Below are positions 21,650 through 33,423 of a DNA stretch of 64,000 bases, piece after piece. The stretch covers positions 21,805,572 through 21,869,571 of the forward strand of contig NC_079485.1 of NCBI RefSeq assembly GCF_026230105.1, written 5' to 3'. The position numbers and the translations under genes are program-made. Under the pieces are notes generated by a model. The model did no database searches and was not told the DNA's origin. It saw only the letters and a program-made list of their open reading frames with translations. The stretch comes from Diorhabda sublineata. Lineage: Eukaryota; Arthropoda; Insecta; Coleoptera; Chrysomelidae. Every line of letters starts with the position of its first letter. Position 1 is the first letter of the stretch.

Positions 21650-22995
21650 TAAGATGGTTTAAGATTGATACAAAAAATTGTCGTACATTTTTTAAGGTCC
21701 ATTCACAGTAGATTATATTTTCGATAAAAGGTGAATATTGAAATATTTGTGTGGATTGTGGTTTGATTTCCAATATTCAACAACAAAAAGAATAATGAAT
21801 AACCAATAATAATCCACGTTTTTATTTATAGTAGGTGTTTCAATAGTAAATGTGACCCAACTTGACCCAAGAATATCTAGAGGTCATTGCGAGTAGATTC
21901 TACATGTTGAACTACATTTTTGGGGTTTTGCAGTATTCTTAACGGAGATTCAGGTTGTTTAGTGGAATTTGCCCATTTCTTTCTGTGGTCAAAATTAAGA
22001 GCTTCTTTGTATATATTTTCTTGATAACACATAGTCCAAATGGGTCGGGTACTGGTTATAAAAAAAAATAATTTCCAGAAAACAAAAATATTAGAATGTG
22101 AATAATGTTCCGAAGCAACACTATCATATTTTTCGACAAACATTTTGAGAATTTGAAAAGGTTTTAAAATTACAATAAATTTACTCAATTTGTTGGCCAT
22201 TCGAATTTCCCACTAACAATGTTGTAGGTGAAAAATGCACAAAGAATATATACAGAACCGTACTACTTGTACTGATAATTTTTTCAAACGCTCAGTCTAT
22301 AATTAGTCTAGTGTAGTGTAGTTATTGATATTTTTTGATGAATCATAGCTCATTTGAAAAAAGCAGCTCCATAGCTATCATAAACTGTAACTTGAACCCG
22401 ATTTTGATTGTTGCGAAATATAGCAAAAGCAGGCTAAAATTTTCACTTTTGGAAATTTTATTTATTATGAATTGTCATTTATTCGAATCCTTTTCGATAA
22501 TAGGTATTTGAAAGATGTGCCAAGTAAGGTTGTTTCGGGTGTTTTTTTTAATTTATTATAAAATCCCTCTTCAATTTTTGTTTTTTTTTCTGGCTGTTTT
22601 AGGAACTTACAAATATTTCGCGTATAATCGTGAATTAAAAGTGTATAAATCATCGTATCCCTTTATATCCCATATCACTAGAAAGCTTACACTCTTCTTT
22701 TTTGGTACCAGGTCCCTTTTTTATCTAGCTCTTAGCTTTCCATTCACGTATGTTTCGATTTCTCAGAAAAAGTAAATTGCCCCAAACTCGCTCTTGTTTT
22801 GTAGACCGAGAGTTCCGCGCCAGGCACACGATCCGCTGTTATAAATGTATTCACAAATATTCTGAGGTTTGAAACATTTTAATTTTTTCATCTGCATTCA
22901 ATTAAAAAAAAACGGAAAATTCTAAAAGTGGACCAAATATTTGAGGTTTTTTTAGGGAAATATTAAAAAAACAGTTTACCCCGAACACCCGAAAA
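21650..22995. other. Unassigned stretch downstream of the P-like gene
   Basis: No catalytic P-element exons were recognised here. A 107-codon minus-strand open frame at 21,877-22,200 has no family resemblance. Possible distal element sequence, not proven. Confidence 0.35.
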
Positions 22996-23166
22996 ATGGG
23001 GACAGGAGTGTGCCGGGGATGTATTACAGACTACAAAAGAGCCGGCCCATCCAAAGCTCCTGAAGATGATTTTTTCCATTGTAAGGTGGACTGCTGCAAC
23101 AAATGTTTATCTATCTATGATTCATGTCAAGCTGGTCCGGACCGGAAGAAGAAGACAGTGGAATAA
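22996..23166 (+). CDS. Small cysteine-rich open frame (56 codons), unknown
   Basis: An ATG at 22,996 opens a frame to TAA at 23,164 with seven cysteines in a zinc-finger-like spacing: CRGC near the start, then FHCKVDCCNKCLS and DSC, and a basic tail DRKKKTV. GC content is visibly higher than in the flanks. The pattern C-x2-C, gap, C-x3-C-C-x2-C-x6-C could bind metal, but I do not recognise the family. It may be an exon or a transposon fragment: the frame is also open upstream of the ATG (TRKMGTG), and a possible donor GCGAG|GTGATA lies at about 23,218. Confidence 0.3.
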   Translation: MGTGVCRGCITDYKRAGPSKAPEDDFFHCKVDCCNKCLSIYDSCQAGPDRKKKTVE

Positions 23167-25660
23167 ACTAAGGTGGAGGAAGTAAAAGACGATACAATGG
23201 AGAATGTGACTTGGCGAGGTGATATGCACATGTTAAATTTGTAGTGCATTTCCAACTATTTTTTCAAAAAATTTTGCAACAATATGGGAATTACGGATGG
23301 AGGAATGTTTCAACCTTCTAAAACATTATAATTTCCAGTAGGCGAAGCCCTGACGACTTTAAGCTTTTTTCACCCGGTAAAAAGTGATTTCCTCTAGTTT
23401 CGTATCAAAATTTTAGATTTATGCAAAGAATGTCGATGTTGCGAAAAAAATCATTGGTATAAGTTTTGTAGATAATGAACTGTTTTTCATTTTTTACTCA
23501 TACGAATATTATGTGAATGTTATATTTTTGTGGATATTGGTGAAAAATGAATTGTTGGAACTTTACGTATAGTTTTCAGGAGCGTTCCTGCCTCTCTTTC
23601 CCAGTAACATTTTGGAATTTCAAAGTACCAGGCGGGATCTATCAGCTGGAATGAACACTCTACAGGATTGGCCCAGCTTGTGCAAATTTTCACTTTACAA
23701 AACGAAAGGGAAAAACTCATCCTTATTCTAACAAATTCCTAATACAACAAAACATCATCCTATTTTTGCCAGTGATTACTCGAGAACTAGACATGACGTT
23801 ACAGAGCCATTCTGTTATTAATATAAACACACGTAGGGAAAGGGTGATCAACTTTGGGTTATTATGAAAGGAAAATAATTAATTGATCTTTTATTTTTAA
23901 TCAGTCTACTTTTTATAGTTGAAGATAATACACTTCTCTTCAATGTATGAAGCTCTTGTATCTGTGTTATGTGTTCCCCATTACTTACATCTTTTTCTAT
24001 AGTCACGGCAATTTTTCATTGCCTTTATACCCGCATTGCTTTTTTTTCAGAAACATTTTCCAATTCAAGAGTTATATAACAATCAATACATCTCTCTCTA
24101 CTTACCTAGAATCATGTTCATAGACTTCTCAGCATTGTCCCTATAAATGACTGAATTTTCTGTTGATATTTAACGTGACTAGTGAGTTTTCACAAATAAA
24201 CACCGAAGCAAAATCCGAATCCGAAACAATATTCGATTATCAATTATATGGAAAGATTCCTCCAGGCTTTCTAAAGCCATTGTTAGTATTTTGTAGGGAG
24301 GCAGTTTTTTCGTCAATAGTACAAACCAGTCTAGTGGTATAGAACGTCACTCTTCTTTTTGAAATTTATCGATCGTTCAATAGAAAGCTACTTTGAATAA
24401 TTAGTAAATTGTTTCGTCTAATAGTAGCAGCTTACACCTCATGTGTCGAAAAATGCTAAGAACTGTGATTATCTACAATCAATGAAACAGGTCGATCTGT
24501 CATTGGTCTTGACAGCCGTTAGAAAATCTGTAGCGTTAAAAGCACAGTGTAAAATATGTAGTCTGCTCAGATCAGATACTGATCTAGAATAATATCCCAC
24601 GGGTTAATATAGAAGCGTTTCACCGAAATTCGATTTAAAATAGGGCAGAGACTGTAGGGTCTGGCGTTCAAAATGTTAGTTGGGAATGTTTTCTCATAGT
24701 CGTCAAGTCATGCTCTCCCAGCCTTGCCCCATAAAGTTATGAAATTTTGTTGAACCTTGTCACCTCATTAATCAGTTCTTGTGTGTTATTGTTCCGTTAA
24801 CCCATAAATTAGTATATTAAGAGGAATTTCACAATTTTAAACTCTTTAAAGAAACAGGCTAAAGCCTACCATCCTTTTTCACTGTTTTTCCAAAGAAATT
24901 CCGCGTTTAGCTGTTGTTTCATATTTGTACACCTTCCAAAAAATAAAAAATCAATTTAAGAGAAGAATAAAAATAAAATCATTATCATGTTGACAAGATT
25001 AAATTGATTCTATTTTTCCCTAAATTCAAAATTTCTATCTTACCCATACGCTGGCCATAGTAATTATATCAGCACAACTATAAACTAACAATTATTTTAT
25101 TTTGGTACAGGTATTAATCCAAACAATTTGTTGCAGCGATTAATTGATATAACAAAACGGTTACTTTTTCTCACCTTTGTCAAATAATTCCACTGCCAAA
25201 AATGATGTCTTTCTATTAACTCAGACAAATTAACACATTTGCGTCACAGATCACTTAATTTTTTATAAAGTTAATTCCGATTTTGCCCGCTCTATCTGAC
25301 TTACCCTTCTTTCCTTTAAGGAATACGATTTTTTTTGTGTACTGAACTCACTATAGTCTGTAGCCTGGAAATAACTTGATTATCGAAAAGAGCGCCAGAC
25401 AGTGTATGTGTTGCCTTGAAAAGTGTATTCAGTAGGAATGCCACAAATAATTTGAGAAATTATAACTTTGTTATTACTAATGTTTCAACTAAAAATAGCT
25501 TCTTTGTGAAGGTGATTTTAGACAATCACTATCAAAAGTGGAAAATTAATTTTGAAAAATTCCTGGTTTTGTTGTTTATCGAATTATGAAAATTCGCAAA
25601 TATATTATAAATAATTTATTAATTATTTATACTGTCGATTTATTTGTAAATTTAAAGTAA
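23167..25660. other. Unassigned stretch, possibly intron of the minus-strand membrane-protein gene
   Basis: No element or exon could be assigned. Because the exon at 25,666-26,328 ends in a splice donor pointing here, the next exon should lie at lower coordinates, possibly in this interval or beyond. A 66-codon minus-strand frame at 23,520-23,720 was examined as a candidate, but its splice phase does not fit at the only good acceptor. Confidence 0.35.
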
Positions 25661-25665
25661 CATAC

Positions 25666-26328
25666 CTGTCATTTCCTCCATGTGGACTTTTAACTAGCTT
25701 CACCGCGAATAAGAACTGTATAGCACATACCAGCAAACAACACAAATTAAGTGATAATGTCAAAGCGCACAACGCTAAAGTCACCTCGTAAACAACGACG
25801 TATTCCTCAGCAGTTATTACAGTTAATTGCTCCGACCTTAGTAACTCACGGACATCATTGGTAGTCACTGGTGATATTTTTAACAGAAATATCAATGATA
25901 GTAATGCGAGTAACAAACTTACTAAACACAGCAACCCCAAGCTAACGAGCATCTCTTTGATTCCTACTTTTTTTGACTTAGTGATGAATTTATTCACTGT
26001 ACTTTGGTTCCTTACTCGAGAAATATTTAGTCCCCCATTTAAGCTTTTATTTCCAGGGGGCAGTACGCTGTTACTGTACAAGGAGTGTTTTGAAGTGTCT
26101 AAATTTGTTGAATGGAGATGGGGAACATTTAGAGGGTATTGTTGAGATGTTCTGGAGATGTTTGCATTGGGAGAGCGGTAGCGATGATCCATTCGAGTCT
26201 CCAGGACCATGGAGCTGTCTGGCCTGGTACCTCGGCTTGAGATACCTCCATTTGTTATATGTTTCAGCATCTTCTAGAACCATTTGAGCGGTGGGACGAT
26301 TGATGTCACTGATGTAAGGTTTCTTCAT
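25666..26328 (-). CDS. Exon of a two-pass membrane protein (host gene candidate), unknown function
   Basis: The main frame runs on the minus strand from ATG 26,270 to a splice donor at 25,665 (CAG|GTATGT). It encodes about 200 residues: a polar, Ser/Pro/Asn-rich N-terminal region (about 100 residues), a basic patch (KFITKSKKVGIKEM), a first hydrophobic helix LVSLGLLCLVSLLLALLSLI, an acidic loop (NDVRELLRSEQLTV, EEYVVVYEV), a second hydrophobic helix around LALCALTLSLNLCCLLVCAI, and KLVKSPHGGND at the donor. Reading through the donor gives only 13 more residues before a stop. An in-frame TAG lies two codons before ATG 26,270. Another frame (26,328-26,071) starts MKKPYISDINRPTAQMVLED and overlaps out of frame; it also looks protein-like up to about KWRYLKPRYQ. 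The true start could be 26,328 with a frameshift near 26,230, or 26,270, or the internal ATG at about 26,208. Low stop density over 600 bases in an AT-rich region argues for a real exon. Family not recognised. Confidence 0.6.
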
Positions 26329-27859
26329 AATCTAGCTGCATGTTTTTATTTTATCTGAGAATTTTCTATGTCTTTACTGCTCATTATGTTACAGAAAACA
26401 GGAACATACTTTGAGAGTAATTGTGAAATCCTGTGTGGTTCTTCATTTGTTTTTTGTGCCTACAACAGAAGAAAATGATAAATTTAAGTACTAAGAGAAC
26501 TAGTTTGACAATTAAACTATAATGAGATGTACAAAACATTCTGAATTAATAGAGTGCATTGAAGAGTAGTAAAGAAGAAGCAAGTACGAGTACATTGAAT
26601 GGTGTCGTAAATCGAAATATCGGTAACATTTATATTTTACATATTTCAATATCTCAACATGATGGATGCGATTTTTTTATACAAAAAGGCCCAAAAGAAA
26701 TATATTAATGATCAGGAGCAGTCTTCGATTTAATGCATTTCTCTGTTATTTGCTAAAATGTGCAGAGCGTCATCACGTTTTAACTCAATCTAATTGCCAA
26801 TGCAATTGGATGAAGCAGTGATAGTGGTAAATGTTGATTGCAAAATGTAATTTCAACTCTGAACTAAGTCATCCAAGTGAAATACTTGAGCCGATTACAT
26901 TGTTAATTAATAATAGATACCATAGACATTTTTGCGTATTAATTATCTTTCTATCTATTTATGCAAACTGATAAAACTACTCATGGCTAATTTATACCTA
27001 GGTCAACTTATTTCAATAAAATGTTCACAAACTCGATAACTAAGGAGTAAACAAGAGTTGTTCATTCTTTCAAAAAAGAAGTCGAACATTAAATTTGAAA
27101 AAATAAATATAATTTAGAAAAAAAAAAGCTTTTAAAGCACATGAAACTAAAAATTGAAAATAATTTTCAAAATGAAATATTACTAGTATTTTTGTACGAT
27201 TTAATCCATATTCCTCGTACATTGAGCGCCCGACGACCTCACAAACTAGTATTATAATTGTTGTTTTAAGCTTATTTTGAAAATTGAAGCGTGTTTTTCA
27301 GTATATTTATTTTTAACTTTTTAGTTTCATATATTATGAAAGGTTTTTTTGGATTTTTTTAACTATATTTATTTCCCACTTTTTAGTTCGATCTATTTTA
27401 TATCGTCATTAGTATTGTAAATCTCCAACAGAGGGTGCACGGATGTAAAATTTATCTCGAACGACATAATAAATTTTAAGATGTTAAAGTCTAAAATAAT
27501 ACTGATGCAGGTAGTATTGTAAATCTCCAAAAGACAGTTGTAAAATTTGTTTCGGTGAAAAGAAACTTTGCAGTGATAATTTCTAAAAAAGTGGTGGCAT
27601 CTTCTAACTCTAATAAGCCACAAAGGAGAGTTACAAACAAGCTCATAAACAAACCTAAATACGAGTACAAGTGAAGCTAATATAATCATGATAAAAAGAT
27701 GAAAAACCGATGTATATAAACAAATAAACAAAAATCACTACAATTTCGATACTCTTAATATATTTATTGACCTTGATGTTTTGGTAATATCATAACCTTA
27801 CATCAAGAATGTACACAGAAAATTATTAATGTTTGTTAATGTTATAGCTACTATAGTGT
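26329..27859. other. Unassigned stretch upstream of the membrane-protein exon
   Basis: May contain the 5' untranslated region or promoter of the minus-strand gene, but no TATA/initiator arrangement could be supported. A direct repetition of a segment ending AGTATTGTAAATCTCCAA occurs at 27,411-27,428 and 27,511-27,528 (100-bp spacing). Confidence 0.35.
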
Positions 27860-28150
27860 GCCTCCCAGTACTACCGTTCTGTGCACCAGCATTAAATACT
27901 GTGATCCGGATTCAAAAGAAGGATTAATCGAGGATGGAGTGAAAATAGAGATAGTATACAACAGGTCTGCCTTCTTTTCAAACCATTGGTCAGCAATTTG
28001 AAGAACAGAAGCAAACCTATTTCGCAGATCTAGTTGCCTAAAACGCCTATTTTGACGCTCGGTGGTATGTTTCGGTTGACCAGTAGGTTTTCTTTATCCG
28101 CGCCTAACCGTTATTACAGTACAATTCTGGCCACTGTTACTTTCGTGATA
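27860..28150 (-). mobile_element. Tc1-like transposase, N-terminal DNA-binding fragment
   Basis: Minus-strand frame near 28,080-27,870 reads GQPKHTTERQNRRFRQLDLR, NRFASVLQIADQW, then INPSFESGSQYLM. This follows the insect Tc1-like layout R-P-R-x-T-T-x-R-Q-D-R-x-L-R (GRPR hook and HTH), then the linker leading into the catalytic domain. No catalytic residues are present. One frame change is needed. Confidence 0.55.
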
Positions 28151-28969
28151 GGACAAACCAACACCCCGATCCCCCCATTATATCACTTCTCTTAAAATCG
28201 CTTCAAAATCATTGAAAATTTTGGGTGTTTACCAACAACATTTAAAATAAAAGTTAAAAAAAAAATAGTATATCGGCAAAAAACGAGATCACAACCTTCT
28301 AAGGATACATTACATTTGGAGAAATAGTGTTTTCATAAATATGTTTAGCAGTTCAGTACTTTAAAATTCATTGTGTAATAATATCTAAATTCTAAAGTGT
28401 GTGTACTTTGTTTAACTTGCCACATTTATTATTTAATTTTTAAATCTTTATTAACTAAATTTGAAATATTTTTCTCTTTCTGCATAGTTCTTGTAAGTCT
28501 AAGCATACCAGAATTAATTTTTTTCTTGTCTCATATTCCCAGTATCTCGGAAACATAATTTCATGGTTCTGAAAGTTTTTTACTATTATGCATAACACGT
28601 AACCACAACACCAGTGTTTCCTCAATAGTGGCTCAAGTTTCAGTATATTCAATAATCAAAAGTAAGTTATTTGACTTTGTTTTTTAATCAAACGTTCGAT
28701 TTATGTTGAAGGGTTGACATATTAACAGGTTACGAAAATATTTTGGAAGCTTTTTCTGTTTATATGCTTTCTGTATGGAGTGAAATATTGGCCTGTGGTG
28801 TTCTAACCTCAAAATAACCTATAAATTTTAGAAATTGGTTCAGTTACTTGCTATGAACCCAGACAATAGAGAGAGAGATGACCATAGTGTTTATGGGAAA
28901 GATAGCCATAAAATATAATGTGGTACTTTCGAATGATTTTTAATCTTCTATATTTCCCACAGACACATA
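28151..28969. other. Unassigned AT-rich stretch
   Basis: No gene, element or repeat recognised. Confidence 0.4.
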
Positions 28970-29640
28970 ATCAATACAAACGGAATGCGACTACTAGTCG
29001 AGGGGTCTAGAGTGAAGACGATTTGAAAAATGTTATGGAAGAAGTACAAAATGGTGGATGACTGTTCATAGTACCTCTTTGATTTACAATAGTCCACGAA
29101 AAGCATTAGAGAGAAGATTAAAACATAACAATTACATAAAGAGACTTATGGAACCATCATCAACCTTTGGTTGGATAACGAAAAAAGACTGAGCAAGCAC
29201 ACAGAAGACATGAAGTCACGAGGTTTTCCTTTGACTATCAATAATTTGAGAACTGTTGCATTCAAGAATGCTGAGCAATTAGGAATTATACACAGATTTG
29301 TTGACTTCGGAGAAGGCGGGTTATGATTGGTAGCAAATGTTTTAGAAAATAAATTCCGATATTTCATTGAAGAAATCAGAGGGGTTGTCATATGCTAGAC
29401 GTCAAGGGATAAATAAAGCAGAAGTAAGTTTCTATTTTGAAATGCTCAGTGACAATGACTTAATAAATAAACCTGCCCATATTTACAGCATAGACGAGTC
29501 CGGGTTGCAATCGACCAGGTAATGAGTTTGAGGACATGTGTTCTTATTGCGGCAATAAAAAAAGGAGTTAAAAGAACTGTAGGGCAAAGGAAAGAGCGAA
29601 ATAAGTACTAGCCATCTCTGCCAGAACACTATGGCCATCA
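28970..29640 (+). mobile_element. Pogo-like transposase fragment (HTH-Psq/CENP-B type), broken
   Basis: On the plus strand, across stops and frame changes: KRNATTSRG and WSEDDLKNVMEEVQNGG (about 28,980-29,055; the Psq-type HTH entry of pogo transposases), then KSRGFPLTI (near 29,215) and EKAGYDW, then the open stretch ISLKKSEGLSYARRQGINKA (29,364-29,424), VSFYFEML, NDLINKPAHIYSIDESGLQS (about 29,458-29,516). The last contains the first catalytic Asp (I/M-D-E-S-G-L). Downstream DDE residues are missing; a short ragged PGNEFEDMCSYCGNKK tail follows. Orientation, order and motif spacing match Tigger/pogo elements. Confidence 0.7.
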
Positions 29641-31657
29641 CTCCCGTATACACTGGGAAAGATGGCTAGCCCTAGTTTTTGTTTAAAGGTTAAAATTAAT
29701 TTTTTTTATTCACCGAAATGATTTATCGTTGATTTTTGATGAGCGCTATGAATAAAGTTTGATTTTGTATATAAATTCAATTTTATTTAATACATTTTTT
29801 TAGGGCCTTATAGTTACTAGGAATTACCGTATATCTGTATGATTTTCAAGTAGAAATATTCCAGAAATGGTACACGGTACCTATAGATTTCTACCAAGAG
29901 TATTTTTTGGAGTAAAATTTAATAACGTTTTAATTAATATAAACTTAATTCAACCTCAGAAAACCAGTGTTCACAAATCCCCTCTATGACAGGCACACAT
30001 AAAATAAATTTATTAGATTGGTCAGCTTACAACAAAACTTATCAGATGAACTGAACACCGTGATCAGTATATTTTTATTAAAGTCAGCAAATGAACCAAC
30101 CCATTTTTTTATTTAAATGGAGAAAAAGCTACTTTTCAACACTTATTTTCAACGAAACTACTTGTGTTATGTTTTTACTTGTGGTCAAGTTCCTTACTAA
30201 TTTTCAGGATCACAACTGGTTAAATACATGTATTGATCTTAACCTATAATAAATTCCTTTTAATAATTGTTAATGCTGCTCCATGTTCCGCCGAGGTGAA
30301 AAAATATGTAGCGGCAGTGAAACATACACATATTCATTAAGAAATAAAGAAAACTTTGCTTGTCAGAAATATAAGATAAGAAATGTAGTTCACATACTAT
30401 ATATTTAAATATTAACTTTGTGATCACAAAATAATTAATTTTTGATTGCAGTCTTTTTTTTCAAATTTTAAAGCGTGTAAGCTATAATGAAAAGAATAAA
30501 TCAATAATTTCAAGACAAACAACAGTTTTTTCCAAAAAAACATCAAAAAACTATCAATAAGTGAGCACCTTTCTTTCTTATTATTATTAGAAGTTAACTA
30601 ACATAGTCTATACTTTCCAATATGAACTTTAGGTAAATATTACGGTCCCTCAATTTTCGAAGAATCACAAAATTAAATTTATCCTTATAACATCGTTTTT
30701 AAAGTAATTGAAATAACTTACCCTCTAAAACATTTTTCGTAGGAGAATGTCTATTACAGTATAATCACATTCTATTAAGTATCACAATGACGATAAAGCA
30801 AACTCATTTAACCATTGTTCCTTTTGCAACGAATCAATTGTGCCTTCGAAGTGGAAATATAAGTCGAGAAGCCAAGCAACTGTTTTCAACGAATTTCTGT
30901 TATTCTTCCTGTGAATGCACCTGCGTCTGTATAGTTGATACAAACCTTGTAATTTCAGTGATGGTACTCTTACGGAAATAAGCCATATGGGCTATTTCAA
31001 ACGATTAAGCCAAGTAAAATTACTTTTGTTATAATTCATAATTGGATTTTGTTGTAAATAAAATAAAACTCCATCTTATGAATATCTTAAAACATTTTTC
31101 GCACAAATTTTATTTTTTCAATGTTTGTCGGGCTTGAAATTTTCATTCGGAATTTCATTCTGAGCAACTAAATAATAATGAAGCTTTAATTGAGGAATAT
31201 ATTATAGTAGTGCAAAATCCGTTACTTTATTCATATATATAATTTATTTTTGAAAATACTTACCTAAAATTGTAAATCATTAATTGAAATATTCTCATAC
31301 AGTTAGTAAAGAACGTTTTAATGAGCACATGAAATATTTATGATTATTAAAAAGCATTACTACAACTGTTGATGATCACACAAAAAATCCCACTAACTAC
31401 CAAGAAGGAAAAAACCTAAGCGAACTACATAGGATGCTCCAAGGCACTACGACGACTAAGAATATAGCCTGTTTACTTCATACATAACACAATTCGAATT
31501 TGTCATAGTGTCATAACAATTACTTTTCTAGTTGCGAACAAATAAAATGAAATATTTTGCTAAAGATGAACTCACTCAATGAACCTCACAGCCGTTAACA
31601 TTATTAACTTCTGCTTTTATAAATGAAAATTAAGATCAAGTTAAAGCTGAAATCCAC
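29641..31657. other. Unassigned AT-rich stretch
   Basis: No gene or element could be supported. A 64-codon open frame at 30,787-30,981 has no resemblance to a known family. Confidence 0.4.
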
Positions 31658-31659
31658 TA

Positions 31660-32008
31660 GCAACACGCCACGCTACCCCACACTACGTGTCGAATATATG
31701 TTCATATGTTTTTCCATTTAATTCAATTGTCTGCGTACACACTCAGACCACCACACGCCATCCCACGTGGGACGATTCAAAATTCTCAAATGTAACCGAT
31801 CGATGCGTGCTAAGACGTGTGATTGCCCTTCTCTTACCTTTGTATCCATTCTATGGAAACGTTTCATCCCATTGGGTTTATATAGATTCTTCTAAAAACT
31901 CTAGGTCACTAGACGAACTACTAGTTGAGCGTGTCGTCACGTGGTGTGTTACAAACGTGTAGCTACTTCGCATGGCTAAGGGTGACGTGACGTGACGTGG
32001 CATGTTGC
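31660..32008. mobile_element. 349-bp MITE-like element flanked by TA
   Basis: GCAACACGCCACG at 31,660-31,672 is inverted as CGTGGCATGTTGC at 31,996-32,008 (one mismatch in 13), with further matching positions inward. TA dinucleotides sit at 31,658-31,659 and 32,009-32,010, consistent with a TA target duplication of the Tc1/mariner superfamily. The interior is more GC-rich than the flanks. It contains the palindrome TCCCACGTGGGA near 31,763 and a threefold TGACG tandem (TGACGTGACGTGACG) near 31,983. No coding capacity assigned. Confidence 0.6.
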
Positions 32009-32010
32009 TA

Positions 32011-33398
32011 TAATCTGGCCGCTCATTACAGAGAGTGCGAGAGAAATTGTAAGCCTGAATCACACCATACACAACACTAAAAAGTATTTAGTGGCAAATT
32101 TGAATTGAATTTTAAATGCTTTTTTCAAACTAACATTTTTATTTGAATTTTAAATACGTTATTTTAATATCATATCATATAAATAATACTTTTATTTATC
32201 AATTGCATAGCATTCATACATTAAAATCTTCGTTCACTTAGTTAACTACTAAATGTTATACCTACATATTTCACACGTTGCCTTGATTTTTTTAAAAGTA
32301 TCTATAAATATATATAATTATTATTTTAATTGTAATTTTGTTTTCCCTAACCTTAAATAGCTAGACGGTTTTTCAAATGTAAGGGTACCTAATACTGTAA
32401 AGTAATATCTAAGAAAGAAATGTCGTGCTATATGTTTTATTCAAATACGTATCAAAGATTATAAAGTAAATTCATAAAAAAGGATATAAATAATAATAAT
32501 AATAATCTTTATAAACAACACAAGGTCCTTTCCTAAATAAATACTTTGTTTTCAAAAAAGGTGGTTGAGAGGGATATAAGGGCGGATGAATTTTTATTTT
32601 AATCTAAATCGGAATCTGATTTCGACGAGGACGAATCAGCTCTTAAATTTATTATTAGAGGTTCCACACCGTTTTTCCATTAAATTATCAATGTCCCACA
32701 TTTTATTTCGAAAAAAGCGGACATGTTGGATTGCCTTACTCCAATTGGTTTGGGTAACATTATTTAAAGCTTTAGTAAATAAAGTTTGGACATCACTAAT
32801 TTTAAATATGTTTTTCCTTGCCACCTCACCCTTGATTTGAGCCCATATGAGTTCAAATGGGTTGAATTCACAATGGTAAGGTGGCTCAGATGCATTTTGT
32901 CAAAATTCTAAAAGTATTAAAGCAATGATGCGTTTAGAAATGATTGTTCTTCAGATTGAATAACGTAAATAGACAGTTTAAAGTTAGTTCCATGAATATC
33001 ACAGCCACTTTTAACAATAAAATTTATTTTAAAATAGAGGATAGTCAATGTATAACATAACTATAATACCACATATTAATGAATAATAAAAATTAAAGTA
33101 CATGTTTAACATGCGCTATTATACAGTCACATAATTCTTACTGTAAAAGCGCATGTTAGAAATGTAGTTTAATTTTTATCAAAGTAAATAAATAACATAA
33201 TAAAACAAAAGCTTAAAATAATTATTAATATAAAATTTTTAGAATATAATAATAATGAATTAATGTAACGTGCAGCTGTGTGAACTTGACTTTCTTAGAC
33301 AATGCTTCAGCCAATACGAATCGTTATAAAAGGTACCACTAGCATCCCATGAGCCGATCACGCGTTTTTATCGCTCTCACTACCGACCGGCCAGATTA
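32011..33398 (-). mobile_element. Tc1/mariner-superfamily element with TIRs and a transposase remnant
   Basis: Termini: TAATCTGGCCG at 32,011-32,021 is exactly inverted at 33,388-33,398, with a further GAGAG match a few bases in; TA flanks both ends. Inside, the minus strand at about 32,900-32,590 encodes YHCEFNPFELIWAQIKGEVA (the P-E-L-N-P-I-E-x-x-W segment that carries the last catalytic Glu region of DD-E transposases). KALNNVTQTNWSKAIQHV and KMWDIDNLMEK follow, then a stop and a residual acidic tail. This C-terminal pattern belongs to an insect DDE_3-type transposase. The N-terminal and central catalytic parts are missing; in their place lies a 98-bp palindrome (33,083-33,180). A decayed, internally deleted copy. 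Confidence 0.65.
33083..33180. repeat. 98-bp palindromic repeat
   Basis: Arms 33,083-33,116 and 33,149-33,180 are inverted (AAAATTAAAGTACATG against CATTTCTAACATG... with few mismatches; core TAACATGCGCT/AGCGCATGTTA). An inner TACAGT/ACTGTA pair also occurs. It looks like a small nested foldback inserted in the Tc1-superfamily element. Confidence 0.6.
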
Positions 33399-33423
33399 TA
33401 GTGGGTTTCGACCTTTACTCTTA

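Noticed and set aside
21877..22200. 107-codon minus-strand frame downstream of the P-like gene
   Set aside because: No recognisable domain, Phe/Ile-rich composition, and no splice or start context; left unassigned.
23520..23720. Minus-strand frame considered as the next exon of the membrane-protein gene
   Set aside because: The only good acceptor (TTCATTCCAG) gives a stop immediately after the phase-2 junction.
31687..31962. 91-codon open frame in the MITE
   Set aside because: Non-coding element with TIRs; the frame is a by-product of locally higher GC and has no family resemblance.
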